DNA of 64,000 nucleotides, taken from positions 4,679,501 to 4,743,500 of the forward strand of contig CP114486.1 in NCBI GenBank assembly GCA_027186245.1, given 5' to 3'. Positions 1 through 10,773 of this stretch are shown here, one piece after another. Both the position numbers and the translations under genes were made by a program. This stretch comes from Coriaria nepalensis. Lineage: Eukaryota; Streptophyta; Magnoliopsida; Cucurbitales; Coriariaceae. The notes under the pieces are model-generated. The model saw only the letters and a list, made by a program, of their open reading frames with translations. It had not been told where the DNA came from and searched no databases. The stretch's first letter is position 1, and the number at the start of each line of letters is the position of its first letter.

Positions 1-760
1 CAAAGAAGAATGATATTCATTTTGATTTGATTCCCACCGAAGATATCAAACCAAACACATGTATTGGTCGAATTTGATCCGATTGGATTTCTTATGGATC
101 CGACATGTCGGATTACAGGCATCTAATGAGATACCTGTAATTAAACATGTCAGATGAATAAATAGAAAAAAAAGAAGTAAAAACATGAACTTCATCCTCA
201 GTCGTGAACTTCACGAGCTCAGAAGGCTTAAAAATTTCCTCCCCTCTCTCCTCACACCTCTCATCTGCTATCCTGTGTCGGAATCACTATCTTCACCATC
301 ATCAGACTCATCACTATCATGAATATGTCTATTTATCGTAATTCATGATTCATTGCTTCTATTTTTTTTTATTTATATATTTAGTTTCCATATTTCATGA
401 ATATTTATTGTCCAAGTCGAAATTCTAAAATTCATTGCTTCTAAATTTTTTTTATTTAGTTCTCGTTAACAATACATCTTCAAAACTTACCAAACTAAAT
501 TTTTATATTTAATTTGTTTCTAAATAAATTTGATAAAGAAAAAAATACCTTAAACAAAAAAATAGAAATATCTTAATAAATAAATTCCATATTATTAATT
601 TATTAAAGTTTTCAGCACTTTTGGATTAATTATATCTGACATAATTTTCACACATTTTGATTTATCTTTATAACATGACATATAATTAAATACTAAACAT
701 TCCTTAAAAATAAAATAAATAAAAAAAGCCTAAATGTTGATTAATATACAACTACGAGGT
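1..760. other. AT-rich spacer upstream of the zeta-COP gene
   Basis: There is no convincing coding exon here. Bases 200-330 are CT- and ATC-rich low-complexity DNA, and 330-750 are AT-rich. The right end probably holds the promoter of the zeta-COP gene. CT-rich tracts typical of plant 5' UTRs begin near 795. Confidence 0.5.
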
Positions 761-933
761 TCTTTATGTAAATATCAATTCTCAAGGGTCCACTGGCTTC
801 TTTCTCTGAAGAAGTATTTCTCCTTCTTTCAAGTTTCAAGTACCCCTCGCATATTCTGTAAAGACCGTGCGACCCGAAATTTTCCAGGACGCAGCTCGAA
901 TAGATTTTCCAGGAAATTCTTCACCAGCCTACA

Positions 934-2724
934 ATGGTCAGTTTTCTTTCTGCAACTCTGTAAACGAAACAACATATTTTATCATATTTTCCATGCAATT
1001 TTCTCTATCATTTGATTTTCAACTTTTTTTTTTAGTGAATATCGTCTCTTCGAACGAACGTCGATCTACTAAATTTAGGGTTCAATTTCGCTGTTGGTTC
1101 TGCTCATTTCAATTGTAAATAATGATTTCGGTGTTAGATATATATGCTTATAAGTAGATCTGAACTCTCTGACATTATTGCATTCATAAGGGGAGCTCGA
1201 TCTCTGTCACAATATAACAATTCGATTCAGATCGCAATCTATTAGATTAGATCCTGCTACTTTTCCCCGCTAAAATGTATCTACATCTGTGATCATGCAT
1301 GCATGCCTACAAAGTTTTCCACTTTTGTTTCTATAATTCTGAGGATTCAGTGAAACCGTGACAAAAATGGTACGAGATTATAGTCATTGAGATGAAATTG
1401 TACCATAAGATCTAGGTTGAAGTTTTACTTCTTGATTCCTTTTCTCAATCCTCTTACTATTATTATTCTTGCGACCATAAGCAGGAGTCTTGCCCTTCTA
1501 TTAAAAACATCCTTCTTTTGGATTCGGAGGGGAAACGTGTAGCTGTCAAGTATTATTCAAATGACTGGCCAACAAATAGCTCTAAGGAAGCTTTTGAGAA
1601 AGCTATATTTACCAAAACTCAGAAGACAAATGCTAGAACAGAAGGTAACTTTTTTTTTTTTGGTTCAAGGCCTTTTCTTTGTGGTTTCATACTATAACCA
1701 GGGTCTTAGTTTTCTTTATTGATAGATGAAATCTATCTATGGCAATGATTTTTATGCATTTGCTGCTTTTTGGCCTTGCTTTTATGTCTTCATGACTAAC
1801 ACAATTCTTCTTCTTCTTCTTCTACAGCTGAGATAACAATGTTTGAGAACAATGTTGTCGTTTACAAGTTTGTTCAGGACCTTCATTTTTTTGTCACTGG
1901 GGATGAAAATGAAAATGAGATCATTTTAGCTACAGTCCTTCAGGGTTTCTTTGATGCTGTTGGCCTTCTCCTTAGGTATTTAACAATTAAGACTCATTTT
2001 GTAGTGTGTACCATTATATTTGATAATTTCTTCCAGAATGTTACTCTCGTTTGTCCTCTGTTCCAGGGGTAATGCAGACAAGAAGGAAGCACTTGAGAAC
2101 TTGGACCTCATTTTGCTATGTATTGATGAAATAATTGATGGCGGGTAATTGACAATGCTTCTTTGATCCTGTTTTCTGTATCATTTCTAGGCTGTTATAT
2201 GTTATTATTTAGTCTCCATAAATTGATTGGCCTGCCTCTCCTTGTCTTCCCCACTGATTAGAGACTTCTTGAAAATTAGTATTTAATCAAGCATCACATG
2301 TTTTATCAAGTATCGTGTTTCTTGGCGGTTTATTGTGAGGTATTGATTAGATTGTGGCTTCTTGAGTGGAATATCCAGCAAAAGATTCAAAATACTGTTC
2401 TTATCTGCCTGCCTTTTGGGGTTAAGGGGCTCCATTAGTATACCTAGTGGAATATGCAAAAGATTCAAAATTGTTCATGCTCCATGCAGTATCGTTCTTG
2501 AGACTGACTCAAATGTCATTGCCGGAAAGGTTGCAAGTCATAGCATAGATGCTGGGGCTCCTTTGTCTGAGCAGGTACAGTAATTGAGAAAACATAAAAC
2601 ATCAGAAATATTATGACTGATTATGACCATTGCTTAAGTTTCTCACTCTTATTTTTCCCTGCAGACAATAAGTCAAGCATTGGCTACTGCCCGTGAACAT
2701 CTAACAAGATCTCTTCTGAAATAA
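934..2724 (+). CDS. Coatomer subunit zeta (COPI coat, small subunit)
   Basis: Zeta-COP is the small subunit of the COPI coat on Golgi-to-ER and intra-Golgi vesicles, paired with gamma-COP. Exons: 934-936 (coding part), 1485-1644, 1828-1975, 2067-2144, 2490-2574 and 2665-2724, all GT-AG and phase-consistent, giving 177 residues, the family's usual length. Family landmarks are [18 protein letters not shown] near the start, [26 protein letters not shown], and the C-terminal run [18 protein letters not shown]. The start is inferred. Exon 2 opens at Glu-2 with no usable ATG, so the ATG must end the previous exon. ATG 934-936 is followed directly by the good donor gtcagt and lies in a CT-rich leader. 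A second ATG at 1367-1369 is followed by the poorer donor gtacga. The product call is firm; the first-exon choice is about 75% likely. Confidence 0.93.
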
Positions 2725-3348
2725 TGTGTTTACATGATAACAAATGGGGAGGGAGGTGAGAGGAAAGGGTTTTTTTTTTTCAATCCAATAGAAAGTTGCA
2801 TATTCTTCTATTTTAATCTCATGTCTTCTGGTAAACTTGATCGAGGGACGGAAGATTTGGAATGCAGCCTATGACTTATTTGTGATAATTTTGTCATCAT
2901 TTCCAGTTGTTTTCTACTCGGATATCATCCTTGTTTTGGCCAGAAAAAAATTATCGTCCTTAGAAAACTGAGTAATACGAGTATACCATAGTGATATCAC
3001 TCAGATGATGTGTTATCCTACCATTGGGTATATCATATATAACGTACTCATCCAAAAATTACTCGTAAAAACTGTTATGTTTCAAGTTTGTAGCCGCCAA
3101 ACTTTAAGTTTTATTTAATGTCTTTTGGGACAAACATCAGTTCTCCATATGATGGTTCGATGGGCAATGTTATCTACTTATATGTAACATCACACTTCAT
3201 GATACATGGAAAATTCTAAACAATTTGACATTTCTTATTACATTTCACTAATCCACTGACCAGAAAAATATTCCTTTTTTAACTGGAAATCTTCCTAAAC
3301 ATCAATAACTATATCTTCGCTTAGAGCTATAGAAATGCGAACATAATA
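2725..3348. other. Spacer between convergent genes
   Basis: This holds the 3' ends of the + strand zeta-COP gene and the - strand CorA-like gene. It is AT-rich with no coding signal. Confidence 0.5.
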
Positions 3349-4689
3349 TTATTGGATAAGAATGTAGTCTGCGTCATTCGAGATAACATCTCCAGCAGTA
3401 GGAGTCATGTTTTTACGCATAATATTTTTATTCCGAACCTGGGCATGAGTCTCTGCTTCATGCTGGAACATTTTCACTAATTCCTGCAATTCCAACTTCC
3501 TAACTTCAACTTTCTCTTCTGTGACCGGTTTTTTCAACCCGAGATAAACCAATCCCACCATAATCAGCACAGCTGCTAAGAACACTAAGATTCCTGCGAA
3601 TAAACCAAATGCATATGGTGTATTATCTGATCCAGGGATTCCATCAACATTGATTCCAAACAGTCCCGTTATGATCGAAAGAACGAGGCCACAGCCACCA
3701 AAAACAGCCAAATTATGGGTCACTCTAAGGCTCTTATCCTGAATCGTGTTTCATGGAAAATAAAAAGATGTAAGAAACAACCAGATCAATCTTTTAGACA
3801 GGGAGACCTATAAGTTCTTTCATGGTATGCTTAGGAGTTGAAAATAAACCTGTAACCAGGCACGGACTACGCTTTGCATGACATCTTGAATGGTGAATAA
3901 GCGAGCACGGACTGCTTCTTGTTCTTCTATCATTTCCCTTGTACTCTTTTTTATCTTCTCCAATAAGTCTCTAGCTATGTTTCCTCTGAGATGTTGGAGA
4001 AGCTCAAACACAATCTCCTCTCTTGCATGGAGTGACCATTTCACTCTGATAACCTGCAAACAGAGGAAATTGAATGAAGATCTTAAAAGCCTGAACCCCA
4101 ATACACCTGATTTCCTCTCTCACACATTCAAGATGGCAGCAGTAGAAATAAAACAAAAAAGTAAATAATTAAGTCCATTAACAATCTCAATAGATGATAT
4201 GTAGAGTACCTGTCTCGATAACCTTCTGATTTCTTGATTTAGTATTATAGCCAATAGATTCATATCTTCATGGTTTCTCCTATTCACAGGGAAAAGTGAT
4301 TTTTGTCAACCATTATACGAATGAAGTACATAATTAGGGAAAAAAAAGGATGACAAAAACACTGCGATATCTATGAACTCGAATTGATGTGGTTGTAGTA
4401 TGTTAAACAACCTGTTCATAAACTTCAACTCAATCTCATCTGCTTCTCCAAATATGGATTTGCGGAATAACCTGACATGAATCATAGAGTTATAGACATA
4501 GGAGATGTATATTTGCATGCTATCATATCCACATGAAAAGAACAATTCATAATCTTAACTCAAAGGTGAGAAAGCCCATAATACTATTACCGATCATCCC
4601 ATCGAGTAAGACGGCAGGTAAGATGTGCTATCACTTCATGCACTGTTCTTGGTGACTTATAACTTCCGGCTAGAAGAAGCTCCTAAGAG

Positions 4690-4728
<39 letters not shown>

Positions 4729-5731
4729 AATAATGATAACAATAAGCATATTTAATCATCATTCCTTGTGCACATAGAAGTCCATTCAAGAGACTGTTTT
4801 TGGAGATGAAGAACTACCTGAACTTCTGTGATACCCAACACTTGCTACCGGTCCTTTCACATGCAGGGAAGTTATTAGAAAGTTATGAGCTTGCCAAGAC
4901 CTAAGTACAATGGGGATATCATCCTCATTGACAAATGGATCACCAACGGATTGTCCCAACAGTTCAAATAACAGCCCCCCAGCAACTCTAACTGGAACCT
5001 GATAAGCATATATTGCAAGAGTCTCAATTGATATACCACACAATCATTAACATAAAAAGCAAAGAGAGGGGAGAAGAGGGGGGTACCTCATATAAAAGGT
5101 GCTTCATCTTATCACTTATGAGCCGACTCTCATCTCTCAAAGCTAAACTAATGGCAGGATGCAACCACTGAGCATTACCAAGCCAGGCTTCAATGGAGGG
5201 GTGACCTGCAGAGACATGACACCACCATACGGGTCCAGCCGGGCATTCCCAATAAGGTGCTGCCAAGTCAGCAACAGTGAGGTCATCTTCATCATCTGTG
5301 AACTCGAAATTCTGTGAGGCCCATTCAGCATCTACTTGAATCGTTTGGACTAGCTCAGAAATTCTGGCCCACCCAATAGGTACCCAATGGCTATTCCCAA
5401 CTCTTTCTATGGTTTGAAAATGGCCAGATCGACTCAAAAGCTCTTTAGGAGATGAGGGTTCCAATAATTTTGTCTTATTATCAATTCTAAGGTCAGAATC
5501 CTTAACATGCCCATTTCTATGTGCTCGTATCTTTGTCCCCACCCTAGAATTAACTGTTTTTTTTTCAGCTCGAATATATTCAAAAGCACAAATAAGTCCA
5601 TCTGTCCAGAGGCCAGAATCGGGAATAGCAGCATCCTTGCTTGGAATCATTTTACAGGATTCTGTTTTCTTTGTTCTATTACTGCCTTGAGAAGTGGAGT
5701 ACTCGCTCGTTGCCCCAATCTTCTGTTCCAT
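3349..5731 (-). CDS. CorA/ZntB-like divalent cation transporter family protein, with a probable frame break
   Basis: This is a plant member of the CorA-like 2-TM-GxN channel family (At2g42950 type, by recollection), about 546 residues. Exons in coding order: 5731-5087, 4998-4818, 4682-4591, 4471-4412, 4279-4210, 4053-3850 and 3738-3349. The N-terminal half is soluble, with motifs such as SHWVPIGWAR and EAWLGNAQWLHPA. A helical stalk follows (EIRRLSRQVIRVKWSLHARE, LRGNIARDLL). Two hydrophobic helices flank GLFGINVDGIPGS near the C-terminus. The pore signature reads GIN followed by GIPG, closer to bacterial ZntB than to the GMN of Mg2+ CorA. Exon 4998-4818 is 181 nt, one base off phase. In its own frame the transcript reaches a stop soon after the next junction, while the +1-shifted frame reads VLGITEVQ and joins the next exon (ELLLAG) cleanly. 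A 5' UTR intron probably lies between about 5735 and 6197. The family is firm; substrate and integrity are not. Confidence 0.8.
4693..4724. repeat. (CA)16 microsatellite in a CorA-like intron
   Basis: An uninterrupted CA run. On the coding strand it is (TG)n and lies just upstream of the acceptor used by exon 4682-4591. Confidence 0.95.
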
Positions 5732-6743
5732 CTAGAGCAGACGCATCTGCCAAGCAAATATCAAACTGCATTATTTATAAAAAAAAAAAAATAAAAAAAA
5801 AATAAAATTACATAAAACATTTCAGCGAATATAGATGAATAATTACCAGAAAGTGTACCATGATTGGAAAAAGGTACTTGCTATGGTCAGTTTACCACTC
5901 ATCACAATCATTCTTCCTCAAACCTCACCCTCTGGCTTCTTAAGAAATCCAAGTATAATCTCTAACTAACGTAAATCACTTGATTTTCAATCAATTACTG
6001 ATGCAATTATCACCTCATCTAGAACAGAGTACCCAGTACTAAAAAATATAACCAAAAAATCACTGAAAAATTCCAAAAATTCAAGAAAATCAAGAAAATA
6101 AGGAAAAATATAAACGTGTGGCTAAAAATTGTCTAGTCCTAGGATAAATGTATAAAAGCACAATTCATGGTGTGAGAGGAAAAGAATCCAAGTTACCAGC
6201 AAAAGAACTAGCTCTTGGAATGAACGAGAGAGAGAGATAGACGCCAAGACTACGCCACAGAAAAGCAAGCAGGCTAAAATGCGCGGGCTCTAGGGAATCA
6301 CTGCTACAGTGCTACTACTGCGGCAGTGCGTCTAACGTGCTACAGAAAGGTGCTTCAGATAGCGTTTCGAGCATATGTAAGCGACTGCGCGCCGTAGAGG
6401 TTGGATCAAACGAGGCGGAGGTGGTAATGGCCGCTACGTTTTGCTTGAGGCGGAGTAACTGATCAGCTTCCTTTCGATGAGGATGATCTGAATTCTGATC
6501 GTATCTATTTTACGTTCCAGCTTGCTAACGTACGCTGTCACCTTTAAAGCTTTTTATTAAAATGCGCCAGTTTCTAAGGCTATTTGGATGGATCAATCAC
6601 GTATAGAGTGGCCCATTATGTTTGGCCCAGAATGTCCAGTGTATATATAGCAAAGCCCAATTATTGTAGTCTTGAGGAGACCGCTTGTCGTTAAGGGCAA
6701 ATATTAACAGGCTTCTTCAAAGTAGAAGAAGAAAGAGAAGAAG
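5732..6743. other. Divergent upstream region between the CorA-like gene and the CtpA pseudogene
   Basis: Mostly the probable 5' UTR intron of the CorA-like gene (donor near 6197 on the - strand), then its leader (about 6200-6300, GAGA-rich). Near 6600-6660 are GGCCCA elements and a TATATATAG TATA-like box facing the CtpA side. No other gene is visible. Confidence 0.45.
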
Positions 6744-9536
6744 ATGACGAGGGGCATCTTCCTCTGCAATTCCTTCTCCTCCACGCCCTCACGTCCTTCA
6801 TTATCACTTGCTATAAACCCTAGAATCCTCTCCAAGTCGAACATATGCAACGATAAAAACAAGGCGCTCAATAACGCGCTAATCGGAGCTCTATCTGGAG
6901 TTCTCTCATTTAGCCTCCTCGTCTCTTCTTCAATTGCCCTAGATTCCACTTCCATCCCAAATCCTTCTTCTTCTTCTTCTTTTACCGAGTGCTGTCGTGA
7001 AGTGGAGCTAGAAGAAGAGAAGACCGAGCCCGAGTCTCAGTTGGTGACGAATGAAGGTATTGTCGATGAAGTTTGGGAAATCGTAAATGATAGCTTCCTT
7101 GATCGGGTGGCCTTCGCTGGTCAACAGAAACTTGGCAGGTAAAGTGATAGATTCATCTATTCGCGTTCTTTTTTTTATAATTTAAGCTCTTTCTTACGTT
7201 TTTAGCTGCGAAAATTTGTTAAAATGTCGATGATCTCAGCAAAAGAAGAAAGATATTCTGACTACTTCAATCCAAATGAGAACAAAGACACATGATATCA
7301 TCAGACGGATGCTGGGAAGCTTGGGCGATCCTTACACGCGTTTTCTCGAGCTGGACGAGGTATATTAGTCAGGTTTCTTACTTTTTCAATTTTGTTTTAG
7401 GGCATTGATCAATGCTGTAGTTTATATGGTCAGTAATTTACATGTCATATTCACTTAATGTTGTATGTTGCTGTTCTCAAGTTTTCCAAGATGGCAAGGT
7501 ATGACATGAGTGGTATTGGAATAAACCTTAGGGAAGTTCCAGATGATCACGGAGATATAAAACTCAAAGTTCTTGGACTCATCTTGAATGGTCCTGCAAA
7601 TTCTGCTGGTGTAAGACAGGTGAGGAGAAAGATTTACACTTTTAGTTTCTATGTATAAGGAGCTGAGGATATGTTATATGTTCATATGCACTTTTCACAC
7701 TTTTTCTAGGGAGATGAAGTTCTGGCTGTTAATGGAAAATTGGCATTTGAAGTGTCTTCACTGTTACAAGACCCTAATGAAACATTTGTGACAATTAAGG
7801 TTGTGATTCTGAACTTGTCTCGTTTAGATTGAAACATGCTTTTAACAACTCTTTTGTGTTTCTATTAACCATCTTTCAGGAAGCATATTTTCTTAGGTAA
7901 AACATCGGAATTGTGGGCCTGTTCAAACTATACAAATCCCGAGACAAGTTATTGCCAGACCCATGTATTTTACCGGTTGGAACAAATAGACAATGGTGTC
8001 ACTTCCATCGGGTACATCTGCCTCAAAGAGTTTAATGCATTGGCTAGAAAATATTTGGTCATTGGTACATATATTAATAAGTTCAGCCAGATGTTATAAT
8101 TTATTAGCCATATTACAGTATCCAAAGATTTAGTTACTTAAGGTAAATGGTGATCATTGCAGCAATGAAGTGTCTCCAGGATATGAGTGCCTCCTATTTT
8201 ATTCTAGATCTTAGAGATAATCGTGGTGGACTGGTACAGGTATGTTGGACACCCTTTATCATGCCTATAACTACGTAAGGTTGTTGGACACTTATTATAG
8301 ATCGAACTTATTGTGAATTTCATGAAATTTTGGTGTTTGTTTCAGGCTGGAATTGAAACTGCTAAGCTATTCTAAGTGAAGGGAATATGGTATGTCGATT
8401 CATGAAAATTTACCAGTCAATGTACCTGTTTCTTTTTTACTTTTCTCAACTGAAGATGACAGCACTTAGAGTTGATAGAGAAAGCATATGCTTATTTAAT
8501 ACTAGTTGTTAAAATAAATGATGATGATGGAGAATTGACAATGCCAACCATCTCAGAATTTGCCCTTGTATAATTTGATTTATGTTCAGCCGTACAAGAC
8601 TAACAATATCAATTCTGCAATTTTACCCGATGATGTCTGTGCAGGTTATTTATACAGTTGGAAGGGAGCAACAGCACTAAACCATTGTCGTCACAGATTC
8701 TGCACCAATGATCACAGATCCCGTTATTGTATGTGCTTGTAAAGATTTAGCTATTAAGAAAAAGTTACAGCTGCTTACATCACTTAGAAAGCTCGACTCA
8801 TACCTACATGCAGGTTCTGGTGAATAACAAAACTGCAAGTGCAAGCGAAATTGTGAGCAGCAAAGCTGACCAGATTTCCATTGATGCTTTTTGGAGTTCT
8901 CTATTGCTCACATCGTAAATGATTCTCAATTTCAGGTTGCTTCTGCGCTTCATGATAATTGTAGAGCTGTTCTAGTCGGAGAAAGGACTTACGGGAAGGT
9001 TTAAGATTTCGACCGATCTCTGCTACAATGTTATAATCAAACGACTCAGGTTTACCTGGGTTAGAATTTCAAGTTGGAGTCTGGGTAAACTGAAGTTTGA
9101 GAAAATTATATTTTGGTTAGATTGTAAACAAGTAAATTGGATTGGCATTTGTATGAACATTACAAACATTGAACCAAATGAGTTATCAGTCTTTACTTGA
9201 TTTGTATGATAAAAATCAAACAAATTATCTGAGAACTTGGCTCAAAAGTAGTGATGTTATGCCAATATTAACAGGGTCTAATTCAATCCGTATTTGAACT
9301 TAATGACGGATCTGGCATGGTCGTCACTGTCGAGAAGTATGTCACACCAAACCACAAGGATATAAGCGGCAACGGAATAGAACTTGACTACTGAAATTTA
9401 CCAGGTAAATCACCAAATTCCTTGCAGTGACATGCGTATAGCCTAGTAGATGTTATTTACCATGCACCCTCTTTCTGCAGCGCGTACCGATGTAACCGAA
9501 CATCTTTCACACTGCTCTGCCCCATGCCTTGGATAA
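6744..9536 (+). pseudogene. Decayed C-terminal processing protease (CtpA-like, peptidase S41) of the thylakoid lumen
   Basis: In photosynthetic cells CtpA-type proteases trim the C-terminus of PSII D1 in the lumen. Exons still traceable: 6744-7138, 7240-7359, 7482-7619, 7710-7799, about 7897-8064, 8163-8239, 8346-8388, 8645-8728, 8814-8852, 8936-8998, 9275-9404 and 9481-9536. The N-terminus is Ser-rich and transit-like with a hydrophobic segment. SLGDPYTRFL, a PDZ-like stretch (DMSGIGINLRE), LDLRDNRGGLVQAGIETAKL, the catalytic-Ser region (TASASEI) and the Lys region (GERTYGKG) are all recognisable. The frame is broken several times: one-base losses near 7104 and 7960, a one-base loss giving TAA at 8373-8375, TAA at 8678-8680, and TGA at 9392-9394 where the family has Arg (CGA to TGA). 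Splice sites look intact, so the decay seems fairly recent. Assembly error is unlikely to explain point nonsense changes as well as indels. Confidence 0.82.
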
Positions 9537-10773
9537 GAAACTCGGGTAACAATGGTTTTCCTCATTTCCTTATTTATTTATTTTTTTGGCTAATTTCATC
9601 TACAAAAAATTTGTTTGTGATGCAGGATAGCTGTGCATTTCCCAAGTACCAAAAACGCTAAGATTGCCAATATGATTATCGCCGGTACAATAGCGCTTAT
9701 ATTCTGTGTGTACATTGCCATTTCTCTAATCATCAAGATATATGAAATTACGAGCAGAATAATTATTTAGATGCAACTCTACTGATAATATAATTATATA
9801 AGCCAAAGTATTCATCTCCTACGATTTCCTTTTCGGGGCAAGATTGTCTTCATAGAGAAACTAATTACTTTCTTATAGCAAAGTATACACATGAATGTAC
9901 TCTAAAGCAAGGATATTGGGGGGGGGGGGGGGGGGGGGACAATATTCTTGATTACAGACCCTAGAATACCATCCTAACTGGTATTACAAATTCTGTCACC
10001 CGAATCACCTTTAGCTTTTCGGTTCGAGTACCAAAAAACAGTGAAAAGAAGATCAAGAAAGTGCAAAAGAAAAATGCCGCCCTGACAATAACATCACGGA
10101 TCAAGAGGTATTTTACTATCAAACCGTTAACATCAAGTCACATTAGCGCATTTTAGTTTCAAATACCAATATGGTCTGATCACAACCATTTAGAGTATGT
10201 AGGTTAAGGCATGTGTAACCATCGGTTCGGTGCAAACCAAAGGTCGGCTTGATAATAATTCATCTCAACTATTAATAGAGACTCGATAGTCGATATGATT
10301 CGAGGAGACCACTTTGAGCAAACTCTAAAATCACAGAAGTAACATAAGACTTTATCATAAGTGACAATGTCGAATATTAATTTGAATTAAGCTGTAGCAT
10401 AATTGTTATCATATGCCTTTTCCCTCCCTCACATACTTTTTAAGGTTCTCCTTCTTCTTGCACCTCTCTCTTGCTTGCAATTTCCAACAATCTCAATTCC
10501 TCCTTTCTCAAGTTTTCTTATATTCCCTCCACTTCTTGCCTTTCTCTTGGAGAGATCCAAGAAAGCTTGGATTCCTCCCTCCCTCTATACATTATAATAT
10601 ATGCATTGCAAAAAGCTTAACCTCTTCTTTGCCATGATACCACATAAACACTAGTGCTTCCCCTTCTCTTATTTAATGAATCTTAGCTTCTATCGCATTG
10701 TTCCCCACCCCAACCAATAAGTTAAGAAAGAAGAAGAAGAACCTGAGATTCTAGTACAAATCTCATTGCAGAG
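9537..10773. other. Spacer with poly-G tract and X8-gene promoter/5' UTR
   Basis: No additional gene is visible. It contains CtpA 3' remnants (to about 9770), a 21-base G homopolymer, and from about 10400 a CT-rich stretch that is probably leader or promoter DNA of the X8-protein gene. Confidence 0.45.
9918..9938. repeat. 21-base poly-G homopolymer
   Basis: An uninterrupted run of 21 G residues in AT-rich surroundings. The true length may be uncertain, because such runs are hard to sequence. Confidence 0.9.

Noticed and set aside
734..1118. Two + strand frames before the zeta-COP exons
   Set aside because: They lie in the leader and first intron, one has no ATG, and neither resembles a protein.
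10015..10035. tRNA B-box-like GGTTCGAGTACC
   Set aside because: No matching A-box or cloverleaf arms upstream, and it does not fit GGTTCGANTCC.
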